Positions 52,780 through 62,616 of a DNA stretch of 64,000 bases are shown here, piece after piece. Position 1 is the stretch's first letter. Each line of letters begins with the position of its first letter. Below the pieces are notes generated by a model. That model was given only the letters and a program-made list of their open reading frames with translations. It was not told the origin of the DNA and did no database searches. The DNA comes from Streptomyces sannanensis (GTDB taxonomy: Bacteria; Actinomycetota; Actinomycetes; Streptomycetales; Streptomycetaceae). Both the position numbers and the translations under genes were made by a program. The DNA is taken from contig NZ_BAAAYL010000001.1 of NCBI RefSeq assembly GCF_039536205.1, forward strand, positions 3,844,001 to 3,908,000, written 5' to 3'.

Positions 52780-54105
52780 GTGTCCGCGAACTCCAAGTCC
52801 GCGATATCCCCCAGGTCCATATCGGCCAAATTCCCCTTCTGGGCCCAGATCGTCACCGGTCTGGTGCTCGGCGCCCTGCTCGGCTGGATCGCCCGCAGCC
52901 AGGACATCGGCTGGCTCTACACCGCCCTCGACAAGGTGGGCCACCTCTTCGTCCAGCTGCTGAAGCTGGCCGTCGGCCCGCTGGTCTTCTTCGCCATCCT
53001 GGTGTCGATCACCAATCTGCGTAAGGTCAACAACGCCGCCCGGCTGGCCTCCCGCACGCTGCTCTGGTTCATGATCACGTCGCTGATCGCGGTCGCCATC
53101 GGCCTCACGATCGGCCTGATCACCAACCCGGGTGCGGGCACCGGCCTCACGCCGAAGGACGGCAAGCTTCCCGAGCATGCGGGCTCCTGGCTCGACTTCC
53201 TCACCGGCATCATCCCGACCGACGTCGTCACGCCGTTCACCGAGCTGAACGTCCTGCAGATCGTCTTCATGGCCGCCGTCGCCGGCATCGCCGCCCTTCA
53301 GCTCGGCGACAAGGCCAAGCCGATCCTCACCCTCAGCGAGTCCGTGCTGGAGCTCCTCCAGAAGGCTCTGTGGTGGGTCATCCGCCTCGCCCCCGTCGGC
53401 ACGGTCGGCCTCATCGGCTACGCCATCGCCGACTACGGCTGGGACCTGATCGGCAAGTACGCGACCTTCACCGCCGACGTCTACATCGGCTGCGCGCTCG
53501 TCCTCTTCGGCGTCTACCCGCTGCTGCTGGCGACCGTCGCCAAGGTCAACCCGCTGCACTTCTTCAAGGGCGCCTGGCCCGCCATCCAGCTGGCCTTCGT
53601 CTCCCGGTCCTCCGTCGGCACCATGCCGGTCACCCAGAAGGTCACCGAGCGTCTCGGCGTTCCGAAGGAATACACCTCCTTCGCGGTCCCGTTCGGCGCG
53701 ACCACCAAGATGGACGGCTGTGCCGCCATCTACCCGGCACTCGCCGCGATCTTCATCGCGCAGATCTTCGACGTCCAGCTGAGCATCGGCGACTACATCC
53801 TGATCGCCTTCGTCTCGGTGATCGGCTCCGCCGCCACCGCCGGTCTCACCGGCGCCACGGTCATGCTGACCCTGACCCTCTCCACGCTGGGCCTCCCGCT
53901 GGAGGGCGTGGGTCTGCTGATGGCCATCGACCCGATCATCGACATGGTCCGCACCGCCACCAACGTGGCCGGCCAGGCGCTGGTCCCGGTTCTCGTCGCG
54001 GCCCGCGAGAAGATCCTGGACCTGGACGCCTACAACGCGGCGAAGGCGTCCCCCGTCGACGCCGTGGACGCCGACGAGAAGGTGGCCGTCCCGGTCGCCG
54101 CGTGA
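52780..54105 (+). CDS. Dicarboxylate/amino acid:cation symporter (GltP/DctA family)
   Basis: The 441-residue membrane protein has eight helices plus two re-entrant loops. Key blocks are FVSRSSVGTMPVTQKV (serine-rich loop), FAVPFGATTKMDGCAA (helix 7 with the TxMD-type cation site) and AIDPIIDMVRTATNVAGQ (helix 8 with substrate-binding Asp and Asn). It takes up glutamate, aspartate or C4-dicarboxylates with Na+ or H+. GTG 52780 has GGAG seven bases upstream; a TTG at 52756 would add eight residues. A leader peptide and an operator-like region precede it. Confidence 0.93.
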   Translation: MSANSKSAISPRSISAKFPFWAQIVTGLVLGALLGWIARSQDIGWLYTALDKVGHLFVQLLKLAVGPLVFFAILVSITNLRKVNNAARLASRTLLWFMITSLIAVAIGLTIGLITNPGAGTGLTPKDGKLPEHAGSWLDFLTGIIPTDVVTPFTELNVLQIVFMAAVAGIAALQLGDKAKPILTLSESVLELLQKALWWVIRLAPVGTVGLIGYAIADYGWDLIGKYATFTADVYIGCALVLFGVYPLLLATVAKVNPLHFFKGAWPAIQLAFVSRSSVGTMPVTQKVTERLGVPKEYTSFAVPFGATTKMDGCAAIYPALAAIFIAQIFDVQLSIGDYILIAFVSVIGSAATAGLTGATVMLTLTLSTLGLPLEGVGLLMAIDPIIDMVRTATNVAGQALVPVLVAAREKILDLDAYNAAKASPVDAVDADEKVAVPVAA

Positions 54106-54120
54106 CGCCCGACAGCATGC

Positions 54121-54162
54121 CCCTGAGCGCCCCGGATCACGTCCGATCCGGGGCGCTCAGGG
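54121..54162. terminator. Bidirectional terminator between the symporter and methyltransferase genes
   Basis: An 18-bp perfect stem with arms CCCTGAGCGCCCCGGATC and GATCCGGGGCGCTCAGGG lies between converging genes. The stop codon of the minus-strand gene is inside it. Confidence 0.9.
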
Positions 54163-54915
54163 TTTCCGTGCCTCGATCAGGAAACGGGCGGTGTGCGCCA
54201 CGAACGGGCCGCCGGCCTCGATACGGGTGTGGAGAGCCCGGAGCTCGGTGCGGTAGCGGTCGACGGTGAAGCCCGGGACCATCCAGATCACCTTGCGCAG
54301 GAAGTAGATCACCGCGCCGATGTCGAAGAACTCGGTGCGCAGCGACTCCGAGCGCAGATCGACGACCTCCAGACCGGCGGCTCCGGCGGCGGCACGGGCC
54401 TCGTCGGGATGGCGCCTGCGCCGTACTTCCTCGGGCTGCGGGCCGAGGAAGTACTCGACGAGCTCGAAGACGCCGGCCGGGCCGACCTGCTGGGAGAAGT
54501 ACGTACCGCCGGGCTGGAGCACCCGGGCGATCTCCTCCCACCAGGCCTTCACCGGGTGGCGGCTGACCACCAGGTCGAAGGCCTCGTCGGCGAACGGCAG
54601 CGGCGGTTCGTCCTCGTCGGCGACGACGGCGACCCCGAGCGGGTGCAGCAGCCTGGTCGCCCTGGCGACGTTCGGCGGCCAGGACTCGGTGGCCACGGTC
54701 AGCCGCGGCAGCTTCGGCACCCCGGCGAGGACCTCGCCGCCGCCGGTCTGGATGTCCAGCGCGGCGGAGGCCCGGGCCATCCGTTCGGCCATCATCCGCT
54801 GGTAGCCCCAGGAGGGGCGCTGCTCGGTGGCCCGCCCCTGGAGCCAGGCGAAGTCCCAGCCCTCGACAGGGGCCGCCTCGGCCTCTCTCACCAGCTCTTC
54901 GAACGATCGCGCCAT
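54157..54915 (-). CDS. SAM-dependent methyltransferase
   Basis: The 252-residue protein has a class I methyltransferase fold with LDIQTGGGEVLAGVP as the SAM loop (motif I), FAFADEAFDLVVSRH-like LPFADEAFDLVVSRHPVKAW as motif II/III, and a post-core RVLQPGGTYFSQQVG. GAGG lies eight bases before ATG 54915. The substrate is unknown. Its transcript would end in the shared terminator with the symporter gene. Confidence 0.88.
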   Translation of the reverse strand: MARSFEELVREAEAAPVEGWDFAWLQGRATEQRPSWGYQRMMAERMARASAALDIQTGGGEVLAGVPKLPRLTVATESWPPNVARATRLLHPLGVAVVADEDEPPLPFADEAFDLVVSRHPVKAWWEEIARVLQPGGTYFSQQVGPAGVFELVEYFLGPQPEEVRRRRHPDEARAAAGAAGLEVVDLRSESLRTEFFDIGAVIYFLRKVIWMVPGFTVDRYRTELRALHTRIEAGGPFVAHTARFLIEARKP

Positions 54916-54980
54916 GTTCCGATCCTCGCAGCTCCTCTTTGCGGCGGCTGCCCGATGCGATGAGATGTCGCAGGAAAGGC

Positions 54981-55012
54981 AGGAGCCCCGTTCCATGCGG
55001 AACGGGGCTCCT
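54981..55012 (-). terminator. Terminator after the cold-shock gene
   Basis: A perfect 14-bp stem, AGGAGCCCCGTTCC with GGAACGGGGCTCCT, has an ATGC loop. It separates the cold-shock gene from the methyltransferase gene. Confidence 0.85.
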
Positions 55013-55055
55013 TGGGTACTGCTAAGAGTAGGGCGCGATCGCCGACCGGCGAAAC

Positions 55056-55259
55056 TTAGGCCGGGGTGACGTTCTCAGCCTGCGGGCCCTTCGGGCCCTG
55101 GGTGACGTCGAAGTTCACGACCTGGTTCTCCTCGAGGGAGCGGAAGCCAGAGGCGTTGATCGCGGAGTAGTGGACGAAGACATCCGGGCCGCCGCCGTCC
55201 TGGGCGATGAAGCCGAAGCCCTTTTCAGCGTTGAACCACTTGACGGTTCCGGTAGCCAT
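55056..55259 (-). CDS. Cold-shock protein (CspA family)
   Basis: The 67-residue single CSD protein has both RNA-binding motifs, KGFGFIAQ (RNP1) and VFVHYSAI (RNP2). It binds single-stranded RNA or DNA as a chaperone. AAGGAGG lies four bases before the ATG. The upstream 55260-55400 stretch is unusually A-rich for this genome and probably forms the long 5' untranslated region typical of cold-shock genes. Confidence 0.97.
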   Translation of the reverse strand: MATGTVKWFNAEKGFGFIAQDGGGPDVFVHYSAINASGFRSLEENQVVNFDVTQGPKGPQAENVTPA

Positions 55260-55518
55260 GAGCCCTCCTTGGGCCAAAGGGTTGCCCTGCTCCAGAACCT
55301 GCAAACAAGTCTGAAAACTACAAAAGCCTGCGGGTTACATGCTCCGCAGACTCTGTACTGCAAGGGAAACCAAACTGCAACTTGCGTCGAGCGTAGCACG
55401 CAGAGTGTCCAGGAGGACAGAGGGAGAGATCACTTCACCCGAATGTCCCAAAGGTGGTTTCGGTAGCCGAATGGGCGGGCACGCCGCCCCCGGCGGGGTC
55501 CGCCGGTGAGCCCGGGTC

Positions 55519-56394
<876 letters not shown>

Positions 56395-56418
56395 GGTGCT
56401 CCACGCGGTTCGAGGGTT

Positions 56419-57465
56419 CTACGCTGCCGGGATCGGCGCCTGCATATGGGCGCTGATCCAGCCGATGGTGCCGTCACCCATGCCCTGGACGTAGGTCCTG
56501 GCGTTGTGGTGGCCGTTCGGTATGACCTGGAGTCGGGTCTTCACCGCACCTTTTCCATATATACGGATGAACCTCTTCACTTTGTTGACGCCGGACTCCC
56601 TGGAGCCGATCTGGAAGGCGAGGTAGACATCCGGGCCGCCCTGGGAGGTGAGTGCCTCGGCCAGCCTCTCCGGGTTGTTCTCCTGGCGTTCCTTCTCATG
56701 GCCTGCCCACAGTGGCGAGTCCGGCACGATGTCGGGACCCGAGGCGATTACGGCCTTGAATTTGTCCGGATTCTTCAGTACGGACTTCAGCCCGGCGAAA
56801 CCACCGGATGAAGATCCCATGAACGCCCAGCCGTCCCTGGATGTGAAGGTCCGGAAATTCGCCTTCACGAAATCGGGTATGTCCTCGGTCAGCCAGGTGC
56901 CCATTTTCGGTTGACCCGGAATGTCGCTTCCGTCGTAGTAGTACCTGCTGTCGGGGTTCAGGACCGGCATCACGACGATGAAGGGCAGGCTTCTGCCCTC
57001 CCGGGACCAGCGGCTGATACTGCTCTGCAGCTTCAGATCGGTGCCCATCCAGTAGTTCTTGGGGTAGCCGTTGCCGCCGGGCAGCGCGATCAGCACCGGG
57101 AAGCCGCTCCTGGCGTAGCGGGGTTCGAAGTACTGCTTCGGCGCCCACACCCACACCCGGCCCGTGAAACCCGACTTCCTGCCGTGGAGAGTGGTCACGC
57201 CGATCTTCGTGCCGTCGTCGACGGTGTTCTCCGTGGTGAACTCCGCCTTGGGGCCCGTCGGCATCAGGGTCCCGGCCACGGCCGGGGACGCCGTCGGCCC
57301 GGGGCTGCCGCCCCCGCCGGTGCGGCTCTTGCCGGTGCCGCTCGGAGCGGCGGGCGTGCTCGGATTGTCGAAACTGACTGGCGCGCCCTGCGCCGAGCAG
57401 CCCGCGACCAGAGCGACCGATCCGAACGAGGCGGTGGCTGTCAGGGCGATGGCCAGACGTTTCAT
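56419..57465 (-). CDS. Secreted lipoprotein esterase (esterase D / PHB-depolymerase-like)
   Basis: The 348-residue protein has a signal ending ALVAGC (lipobox), a Ser/Pro/Gly linker to about residue 75, and an alpha/beta-hydrolase of the esterase-D type. The nucleophile serine is in AFMGSSSGGFAGL, the oxyanion region is in FPVLIALPGGNGYPK, and the catalytic histidine is probably in IPNGHHNARTYVQGM. It resembles actinobacterial mycolyltransferase-like esterases. A + strand hit on the same bases is a shadow. The substrate is unknown. Confidence 0.85.
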   Translation of the reverse strand: MKRLAIALTATASFGSVALVAGCSAQGAPVSFDNPSTPAAPSGTGKSRTGGGGSPGPTASPAVAGTLMPTGPKAEFTTENTVDDGTKIGVTTLHGRKSGFTGRVWVWAPKQYFEPRYARSGFPVLIALPGGNGYPKNYWMGTDLKLQSSISRWSREGRSLPFIVVMPVLNPDSRYYYDGSDIPGQPKMGTWLTEDIPDFVKANFRTFTSRDGWAFMGSSSGGFAGLKSVLKNPDKFKAVIASGPDIVPDSPLWAGHEKERQENNPERLAEALTSQGGPDVYLAFQIGSRESGVNKVKRFIRIYGKGAVKTRLQVIPNGHHNARTYVQGMGDGTIGWISAHMQAPIPAA

Positions 57466-57645
57466 GTGCGGGCTCCGGTGGCTGCGGTCGGACAAGAAGT
57501 GCGAATGTATGAAGGGCGCTCAGGAAGATGCCGGAACCGGCGGATCGGTTCGGCCGCCGGGTGCCCGCCGGGCGCCCGCAGCTCGCCGGAAGGGCTGGCG
57601 TAGGCTTGCTCGGTCCGTCCACAACCCGCCGAAAGGGACACCCCG

Positions 57646-58845
57646 GTGACCGAGAAGGCCGACCTTCAGTCCGTCCTCGACCGTGCCGCGGAGGGTGGGC
57701 GGATCACCCCCGAAGAGGCGCTCGACCTCTACCGCTCCGCGCCGCTGCACGCGCTGGGCGCGGCCGCCGACGCCGTACGCCGCCGCCGTTACACCGGTAC
57801 GGGCCACATCGCGACGTACATCATCGAGCGGAACATCAACTACACCAACGTCTGCGTCACGGCCTGCAAGTTCTGCGCCTTCTACGCCGCGCCCAAGGAC
57901 ACCGCCAAGGGCTGGACCCGCGACCTCGACGACATCCTGCGCCGCTGCGCCGAGACCGTCGAGCTCGGCGGCACGCAGATCATGTTCCAGGGCGGTCACC
58001 ACCCGGACTACGGCGTCGAGTACTACGAGAAGCACTTCTCGGCCATCAAGAAGGAATTCCCGCAGCTGGTCATCCACTCCCTCGGCGCGTCCGAGGTCGA
58101 GCACATGGCCCGTATCTCCGGCGTGTCCGTCGAGGAGGCCATCAAGCGCATCCACGCCGCGGGCCTCGACTCCTTCGCCGGCGCCGGCGCCGAACTCCTG
58201 CCCGAGCGGCCGCGCAAGGCCATCGCCCCGCTGAAGGAGTCCGGCGAGCGCTGGCTGGAGATCATGGAGATCGCCCACAAGCTCGGCGTGGAATCCACCT
58301 CCACCATGCTGATGGGCACCGGCGAGACCAACGCCGAGCGGATCGAGCACCTGCGCATGATCCGCGACGTGCAGGACCGTACGGGCGGCTTCCGCGCCTT
58401 CATCCCGTACACCTACCAGCCCGAGAACAACCATCTGAAGGGCCGCACCCAGGCGACCATCTTCGAGTACCTGCGCATGATCGCCATCGCGCGGCTCTTC
58501 CTCGACAACGTCGCCCACATCCAGGGTTCCTGGCTCACCACCGGCAAGGAGATCGGCCAGCTCTCGCTCCACTACGGCGCGGACGACCTGGGCTCGATCA
58601 TGCTGGAGGAGAACGTCGTCTCCTCGGCCGGCGCCAAGCACCGCTCCAACCGCCTGGAGATCATCGACCTGATCCGCCGCGCGGGCCGGGTCCCGGCGCA
58701 GCGCTCCACGACGTACGAGCACCTCGTCGTCCACGACGACCCGGCGAACGACCCGGTCGACGACCGCGTCGTCTCCCACCTCTCGTCGACCGCGATCGAG
58801 GGCGGCACGGCCCACCCCGAGCTGAAGCTCCTCACCTCCGACTGA
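57646..58845 (+). CDS. mqnC: Dehypoxanthine futalosine cyclase (radical SAM)
   Basis: The 399-residue radical SAM enzyme cyclizes dehypoxanthine futalosine to cyclic DHFL. The cluster cysteines are C70, C74 and C77 in VCVTACKFCAFY, and the family blocks TQIMFQGGHHPDYG, SLGASEVEHMA and GAGAELLPERPRK are clear. It resembles MqnE in the C-terminal HYGADDLGS segment. GAAAGGGA precedes the GTG. The next gene begins seven bases after its stop. Confidence 0.96.
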   Translation: MTEKADLQSVLDRAAEGGRITPEEALDLYRSAPLHALGAAADAVRRRRYTGTGHIATYIIERNINYTNVCVTACKFCAFYAAPKDTAKGWTRDLDDILRRCAETVELGGTQIMFQGGHHPDYGVEYYEKHFSAIKKEFPQLVIHSLGASEVEHMARISGVSVEEAIKRIHAAGLDSFAGAGAELLPERPRKAIAPLKESGERWLEIMEIAHKLGVESTSTMLMGTGETNAERIEHLRMIRDVQDRTGGFRAFIPYTYQPENNHLKGRTQATIFEYLRMIAIARLFLDNVAHIQGSWLTTGKEIGQLSLHYGADDLGSIMLEENVVSSAGAKHRSNRLEIIDLIRRAGRVPAQRSTTYEHLVVHDDPANDPVDDRVVSHLSSTAIEGGTAHPELKLLTSD

Positions 58846-58852
58846 GGTCGCG

Positions 58853-59506
58853 TTGCTGACGATTCACGCCGCGGACCTGCTCCTGCCCGGTGCCGGGCTC
58901 GCCCCGGTACCGGACGGGGCGGTCGCTGTCGACGGCCGCGGGATCGCGGCCGTCGGCCCGTACGAGGACCTGGCGGCCGAACGTCCCGGAGCGCGGGTGC
59001 GCCGCTGGCCCGGCATCCTCACGCCCGGCCTGTGCAATCCGTACGGCCCCGAGCTGTTGGAGCGTGCCTACCACCCCGACCCGCGCGAGGCCGGCGAGCT
59101 CGGCACCGAGCCGATCACGGGCGACGCGCTGGCCGCGCTGGACATGACCGAGGCCAGATGGGGCGCCAGCGCCCGGCGCGGGGTCCAGCGGATGATGGCG
59201 CACGGAACGGTTGCGGTGGCGGGCGATCTGTGGCGCCCCGCGGTGGTGGACGCCGTGCAACGTGCCGGGCTGAGCATGCAGGAACGCTTCGAGGAACCCG
59301 AAGGCACCCCGTCCCTCGACCCCTTCGCCTCGCGGCCGGTGGACGACGCCTTCCTGCCGCCGCTGGGGCCCGAGGGCCGCGACGCGACCTTCGCCATCTT
59401 CGACGTACCGACGACCGGCGACCCGTGCGAGGCCCTTGCCGAGCACGGTGCCGGCACGTGCGTGGCCACGGTGCTCGGCGGGCGGCTGGTCTACCGGGCG
59501 CGCTGA
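58853..59506 (+). CDS. Amidohydrolase-like protein lacking the metal motif, mqnC companion
   Basis: The 217-residue product starts with TTG and has the composite-domain beginning AADLLLPGAGLAPVPDGAVA of amidohydrolases. At the usual PGLxDxHxH site it reads ILTPGLCNPYGPEL, with no metal-binding HxH, and the length is half the normal 400. Either it is a degenerate relative of imidazolonepropionase-type enzymes or it has a non-catalytic role. Close coupling to mqnC suggests a part in menaquinone synthesis, but this is inference. The TTG start has no strong Shine-Dalgarno. Confidence 0.75.
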   Translation: MLTIHAADLLLPGAGLAPVPDGAVAVDGRGIAAVGPYEDLAAERPGARVRRWPGILTPGLCNPYGPELLERAYHPDPREAGELGTEPITGDALAALDMTEARWGASARRGVQRMMAHGTVAVAGDLWRPAVVDAVQRAGLSMQERFEEPEGTPSLDPFASRPVDDAFLPPLGPEGRDATFAIFDVPTTGDPCEALAEHGAGTCVATVLGGRLVYRAR

Positions 59507-59524
59507 CGGCGGGCGGGGCCGGGC

Positions 59525-60352
59525 CTACGGGACGGCCGGGCCGCCCAGATACCTGCCGTCGGCGTCGTACGGCCAGGCGTTGGACACGCAGCCCTTCAGC
59601 CCCTTGATCTGCTGCATCATCGCCGGGGCGGGACGACCCGGCCCGGGGCAGGTCTCGTGGCCGTGGCCCAGCCAGTGGCCCACCTCGTGGTTGACGATGA
59701 GCGCGCGGTAGTCGGTGACGGGGCCGTCGAACTGAGGCGATCCCTGCAGCCACCGCTTGAGGTTCACCACCACTGCGGTGCCGGCCCGGCAGTTGACCTC
59801 GCCGCGAGTGTGCAGGCCGTACGCCCCGCAGAGTCGGTCGACGGTGGCCGGGGTGGCGATCCGTATCACGAAGTCCGCCCGGCCCGTGTCGACCGGGCGG
59901 AAGGCGTGGGTGCCGTCCCGCGTCCAGCCGCGTGCGTCGCCGAGGACCGCGCCTATCTCGGCTGCGGCGCCCCGTACGGAGAGCCCGGTGCCGTCCTCGA
60001 TCTCGACGCGGTAGCGCTGAACCGTGCCGGTGCCGTACGTCCGGCCGTCGGCGGGGGCGGCGGTGAAGGTTCCCGGCCCCGATTCGGGAAATGCCGTGGC
60101 GGGTCCCGGCGTGGGCCCCGGATCAGGCCTCTCCTCGGATGTCGGCACGGGCTTTTCCGTCGTGGCACGGGCCGACGGCGACGCGGAGACCCGGTCCTCG
60201 TCCTGACGCGACGAACCGTCCAGGGCCGACACGACGGCGACCCCGCCGGTCAGTGCCGCGCCGGACACGGCCAGCCCCGTCAGGATCCGTATGCGGGCCC
60301 GCCGTCGGCGGGCTCGCCGCGCCGCCCGTCGGCCCCGGGGCTCAGCCGCCAT
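59525..60352 (-). CDS. DUF3152 secreted/membrane-anchored metzincin-like protein
   Basis: The 275-residue protein has a basic N-terminus (RRAARRARRRRARIR), a membrane segment near 22-45, a Pro/Ser-rich linker and a DUF3152 domain. The zinc motif is NHEVGHWLGHGHETCPG, i.e. HExxHxxGHxH, the metzincin pattern. Conserved cysteine pairs are in RLCGAYGLHTRGEVNCRAG and KGCVSNAW. The gene overlaps its upstream neighbour by 11 bases and is third in an ECF sigma operon. Confidence 0.88.
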   Translation of the reverse strand: MAAEPRGRRAARRARRRRARIRILTGLAVSGAALTGGVAVVSALDGSSRQDEDRVSASPSARATTEKPVPTSEERPDPGPTPGPATAFPESGPGTFTAAPADGRTYGTGTVQRYRVEIEDGTGLSVRGAAAEIGAVLGDARGWTRDGTHAFRPVDTGRADFVIRIATPATVDRLCGAYGLHTRGEVNCRAGTAVVVNLKRWLQGSPQFDGPVTDYRALIVNHEVGHWLGHGHETCPGPGRPAPAMMQQIKGLKGCVSNAWPYDADGRYLGGPAVP

Positions 60353-61202
60353 GAACCGACCTGACCTTCTTCTCCATCGGATGCCGGTCCGCTTCCTCGA
60401 CCAGATCGAGGAATCGGGGGTCCTTGACGACGTCCAGCAGTTGAGCGTTGGTGACCGGCGCTGAGGTGTTCGAGACCTCGTCCGGGGAGATCGACAGCAT
60501 GACACGACTGGAGCCGTAGCGGAAGGTGACCTGGGTCTCGGTGATCGTGCCGGAGTCTGTCGGAGCGGTGCTCGCACGGGCTCGGATGCCGCCGGGCAGG
60601 GTGTCCGTCGCGCAGACCATTTTCTTGGCCGCGATGCAGGGGTTGTCGCCGTCCTCCGCCTCCGACGGCCGTACCGAGAAGATGACGACGAACGTCCTCC
60701 CGGCATTCGTGGCCTGGTAGCGGCGCACTTCGAGGTCGGTCCGTTGCACAGTTCCGACGGCCTCGGGCAGCAGGTCCTGGAGGACGCCGACGGCCTGATC
60801 CTGGAAGCTCTCCTGCCGTGCCCGCTCGGCGGGCGGCAGGTCGGCCATCGACGTCTCGCCCGGCTTGGGCACGATATGGACCGGAGGCCGGCCCGTGGGC
60901 GTGGGTGGTGTGGCCACCTGTCCGACGGGCGTGGGTGGTGCGGACGCCTGCCCGACCGTCGCCCGCGGCTGCCCCTGCCCTTCGTCCCCCGGCAGGGTGA
61001 CCGCTCCGGCCACACCGAGCGCGGCGACACAGAGCACCCCGCCGACGGCTGCCAGCCGGACGCGCGCCGTACGGCGGCGGCCCTGGGCGACAGCCGGGCC
61101 CACCAGGTCGGGCAGCGGGGGAAGTGCGGCGGTCGTCCGGTCCATGGCGTCCCGCACCAGCAGGACGTCGTGCTCGTCCATGTGGTCCTCGTCGAATCCC
61201 AT
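60342..61202 (-). CDS. Membrane protein downstream of an ECF sigma factor (possible anti-sigma)
   Basis: The 286-residue protein has a cytoplasmic N-terminus of about 48 residues, one membrane helix near 49-70 (LAAVGGVLCVAALGVAGAV), a Pro/Thr linker and a folded extracellular part with one cysteine pair (DNPCIAAKKMVC). The position right after the SigE-family gene and the topology are those of membrane anti-sigma factors, but no ZAS motif is seen, so the role is inferred. Confidence 0.7.
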   Translation of the reverse strand: MGFDEDHMDEHDVLLVRDAMDRTTAALPPLPDLVGPAVAQGRRRTARVRLAAVGGVLCVAALGVAGAVTLPGDEGQGQPRATVGQASAPPTPVGQVATPPTPTGRPPVHIVPKPGETSMADLPPAERARQESFQDQAVGVLQDLLPEAVGTVQRTDLEVRRYQATNAGRTFVVIFSVRPSEAEDGDNPCIAAKKMVCATDTLPGGIRARASTAPTDSGTITETQVTFRYGSSRVMLSISPDEVSNTSAPVTNAQLLDVVKDPRFLDLVEEADRHPMEKKVRSVHGG

Positions 61203-61211
61203 GACGTCTCC

Positions 61212-61724
61212 TCAGCCTTCCGTGGCGTAGATGTGGGCCTCGCCCAGCCGGGCGCGCAGCCGCGTCAGCGCGCGCGAGCACTGGCTCTTGACCGTTCCTT
61301 CGCTGCACTGCAGCAGTTCGGCGACCGTCTGGACGCTCAGGTCCTCCCAGTAGCGCAGGACGACCATCGCCCGGGCACGGGGTGGTAGTTCGGCCAGCGC
61401 CGACAGCAGCGTCACGCGCAGGTCGGCGTACTCGGGTACGCGGGGCGGAACGACGTACGTGTGGGCCAGGAAGTCCCGCAGCCGGCGTCGCCGCTCGGCG
61501 AGGAAGGTGCGCGTCAGCACGGTCTTCGCGTAGGCCTCGGGATGGTCGGCGACGGACGCCCGCCGCCAGTGCTGGAACAGCTTCGCAAGGGTCGTCTGCG
61601 TCAGATCGCGTGCGGTGTCGGCGTCCCCGCACAGCAGGTATGCGGTCCGGTACAGCCTGCGCTGGTTCGCCCGGGCGAACGACTCGAAGTCGTGTCCCGA
61701 GCCGTGTTCGGTGCCTGGCGGCAT
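61212..61724 (-). CDS. SigE-family ECF RNA polymerase sigma factor
   Basis: The 170-residue protein has region 2 ([20 protein letters not shown], then [14 protein letters not shown]) and region 4 ([19 protein letters not shown], then [24 protein letters not shown]), the standard two-domain ECF form of the SigE/TIGR02983 group of Streptomyces. It heads a three-gene operon with a membrane protein and a DUF3152 protein. Confidence 0.92.
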   Translation of the reverse strand: MPPGTEHGSGHDFESFARANQRRLYRTAYLLCGDADTARDLTQTTLAKLFQHWRRASVADHPEAYAKTVLTRTFLAERRRRLRDFLAHTYVVPPRVPEYADLRVTLLSALAELPPRARAMVVLRYWEDLSVQTVAELLQCSEGTVKSQCSRALTRLRARLGEAHIYATEG

Positions 61725-61881
61725 CCATCCTCCCCTTCACGCCGTGGCTTACGCCCTTGTCCTGAGCGCTGCCGCACGGAAAAGGTTGAGAACGAATTTC
61801 CGGCCGCCGCTTCCCGGGGCCCGGCCGGTGGCCACAGGCGGCGACACGCCCCCTGCGGGCGTCCGCGGCACGGCAGCAGGA

Positions 61882-61887
61882 CAGAAT
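61882..61887 (+). promoter_or_regulatory. -10 hexamer for the leaderless methyltransferase gene
   Basis: CAGAAT lies six bases before GTG 61894. No clear -35 is seen. Confidence 0.5.
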
Positions 61888-61893
61888 GGGAAC

Positions 61894-62586
61894 GTGACTC
61901 GCGCAACCTTGGACAAGAAGCCGCACGAGGTCGCCACGATGTTCGACGACGTGGCGGCGAACTACGACCTGACCAATGACGTGCTCTCGCTGTGGCAGGA
62001 CCGGCGGTGGCGCAAGGAAGTCGCGAAGGCGGTGAACGCACGACCGGCACAGAAGGTGCTGGACCTGGCCGCCGGCACGGCGACCTCCTCGCTGCCGTTC
62101 GCCGCGACCGGGGCGTATGTCGTGCCCTGCGACTTCTCCTTCGGCATGCTGCGGGAGGGCAAGAGGCGCCATTCGCACCTCCCGCTCACCGCGGGCGACG
62201 CGACGAAGCTGCCGTTCAAGGACGACACCTTCGACACGGTGACGATCTCCTTCGGGCTGCGCAACGTCGTCGACACGGACGCCGCGCTGCGCGAGATGTA
62301 CCGGGTGACCAAGCCCGGCGGGCAGGTCGTGATCTGTGAGTTCTCACAGCCGACGTGGGCGCCGTTCCGCACCGTCTACACCGAGTACCTGATGCGTGCG
62401 CTGCCGCCGGTGGCCAGGGCGGTCTCGTCGAACCCGGAGGCGTACGTCTACCTGGCCGAGTCGATCCGTTCCTGGCCCGACCAGCCCGGTCTCGCCGCGC
62501 GGCTGCAGGAGGCCGGCTGGTCGAAGGTGGCCTGGCGCAATCTGTCCGGCGGGATCGTGGCGCTCCACCGGGGCTTCAAGCGTTAG
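61894..62586 (+). CDS. menG: Demethylmenaquinone methyltransferase (UbiE/MenG family)
   Basis: The 230-residue SAM enzyme methylates demethylmenaquinone, the last ring step. Family motifs are [37 protein letters not shown] (SAM loop), [21 protein letters not shown] and the C-terminal [14 protein letters not shown]. It lies in the wider mqn neighbourhood and just before the geranylgeranyl-reductase-type gene, with one minus-strand gene between. Confidence 0.95.
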   Translation: MTRATLDKKPHEVATMFDDVAANYDLTNDVLSLWQDRRWRKEVAKAVNARPAQKVLDLAAGTATSSLPFAATGAYVVPCDFSFGMLREGKRRHSHLPLTAGDATKLPFKDDTFDTVTISFGLRNVVDTDAALREMYRVTKPGGQVVICEFSQPTWAPFRTVYTEYLMRALPPVARAVSSNPEAYVYLAESIRSWPDQPGLAARLQEAGWSKVAWRNLSGGIVALHRGFKR

Positions 62587-62588
62587 GG

Positions 62589-62615
62589 GGTGTCCGGCAT
62601 GATCCGCCGGACACC
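62589..62615. terminator. Terminator between menG and the GNAT gene
   Basis: A perfect 10-bp stem, GGTGTCCGGC with GCCGGACACC, closes a 7-base loop between converging genes. Confidence 0.8.
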
Positions 62616-62616
62616 T

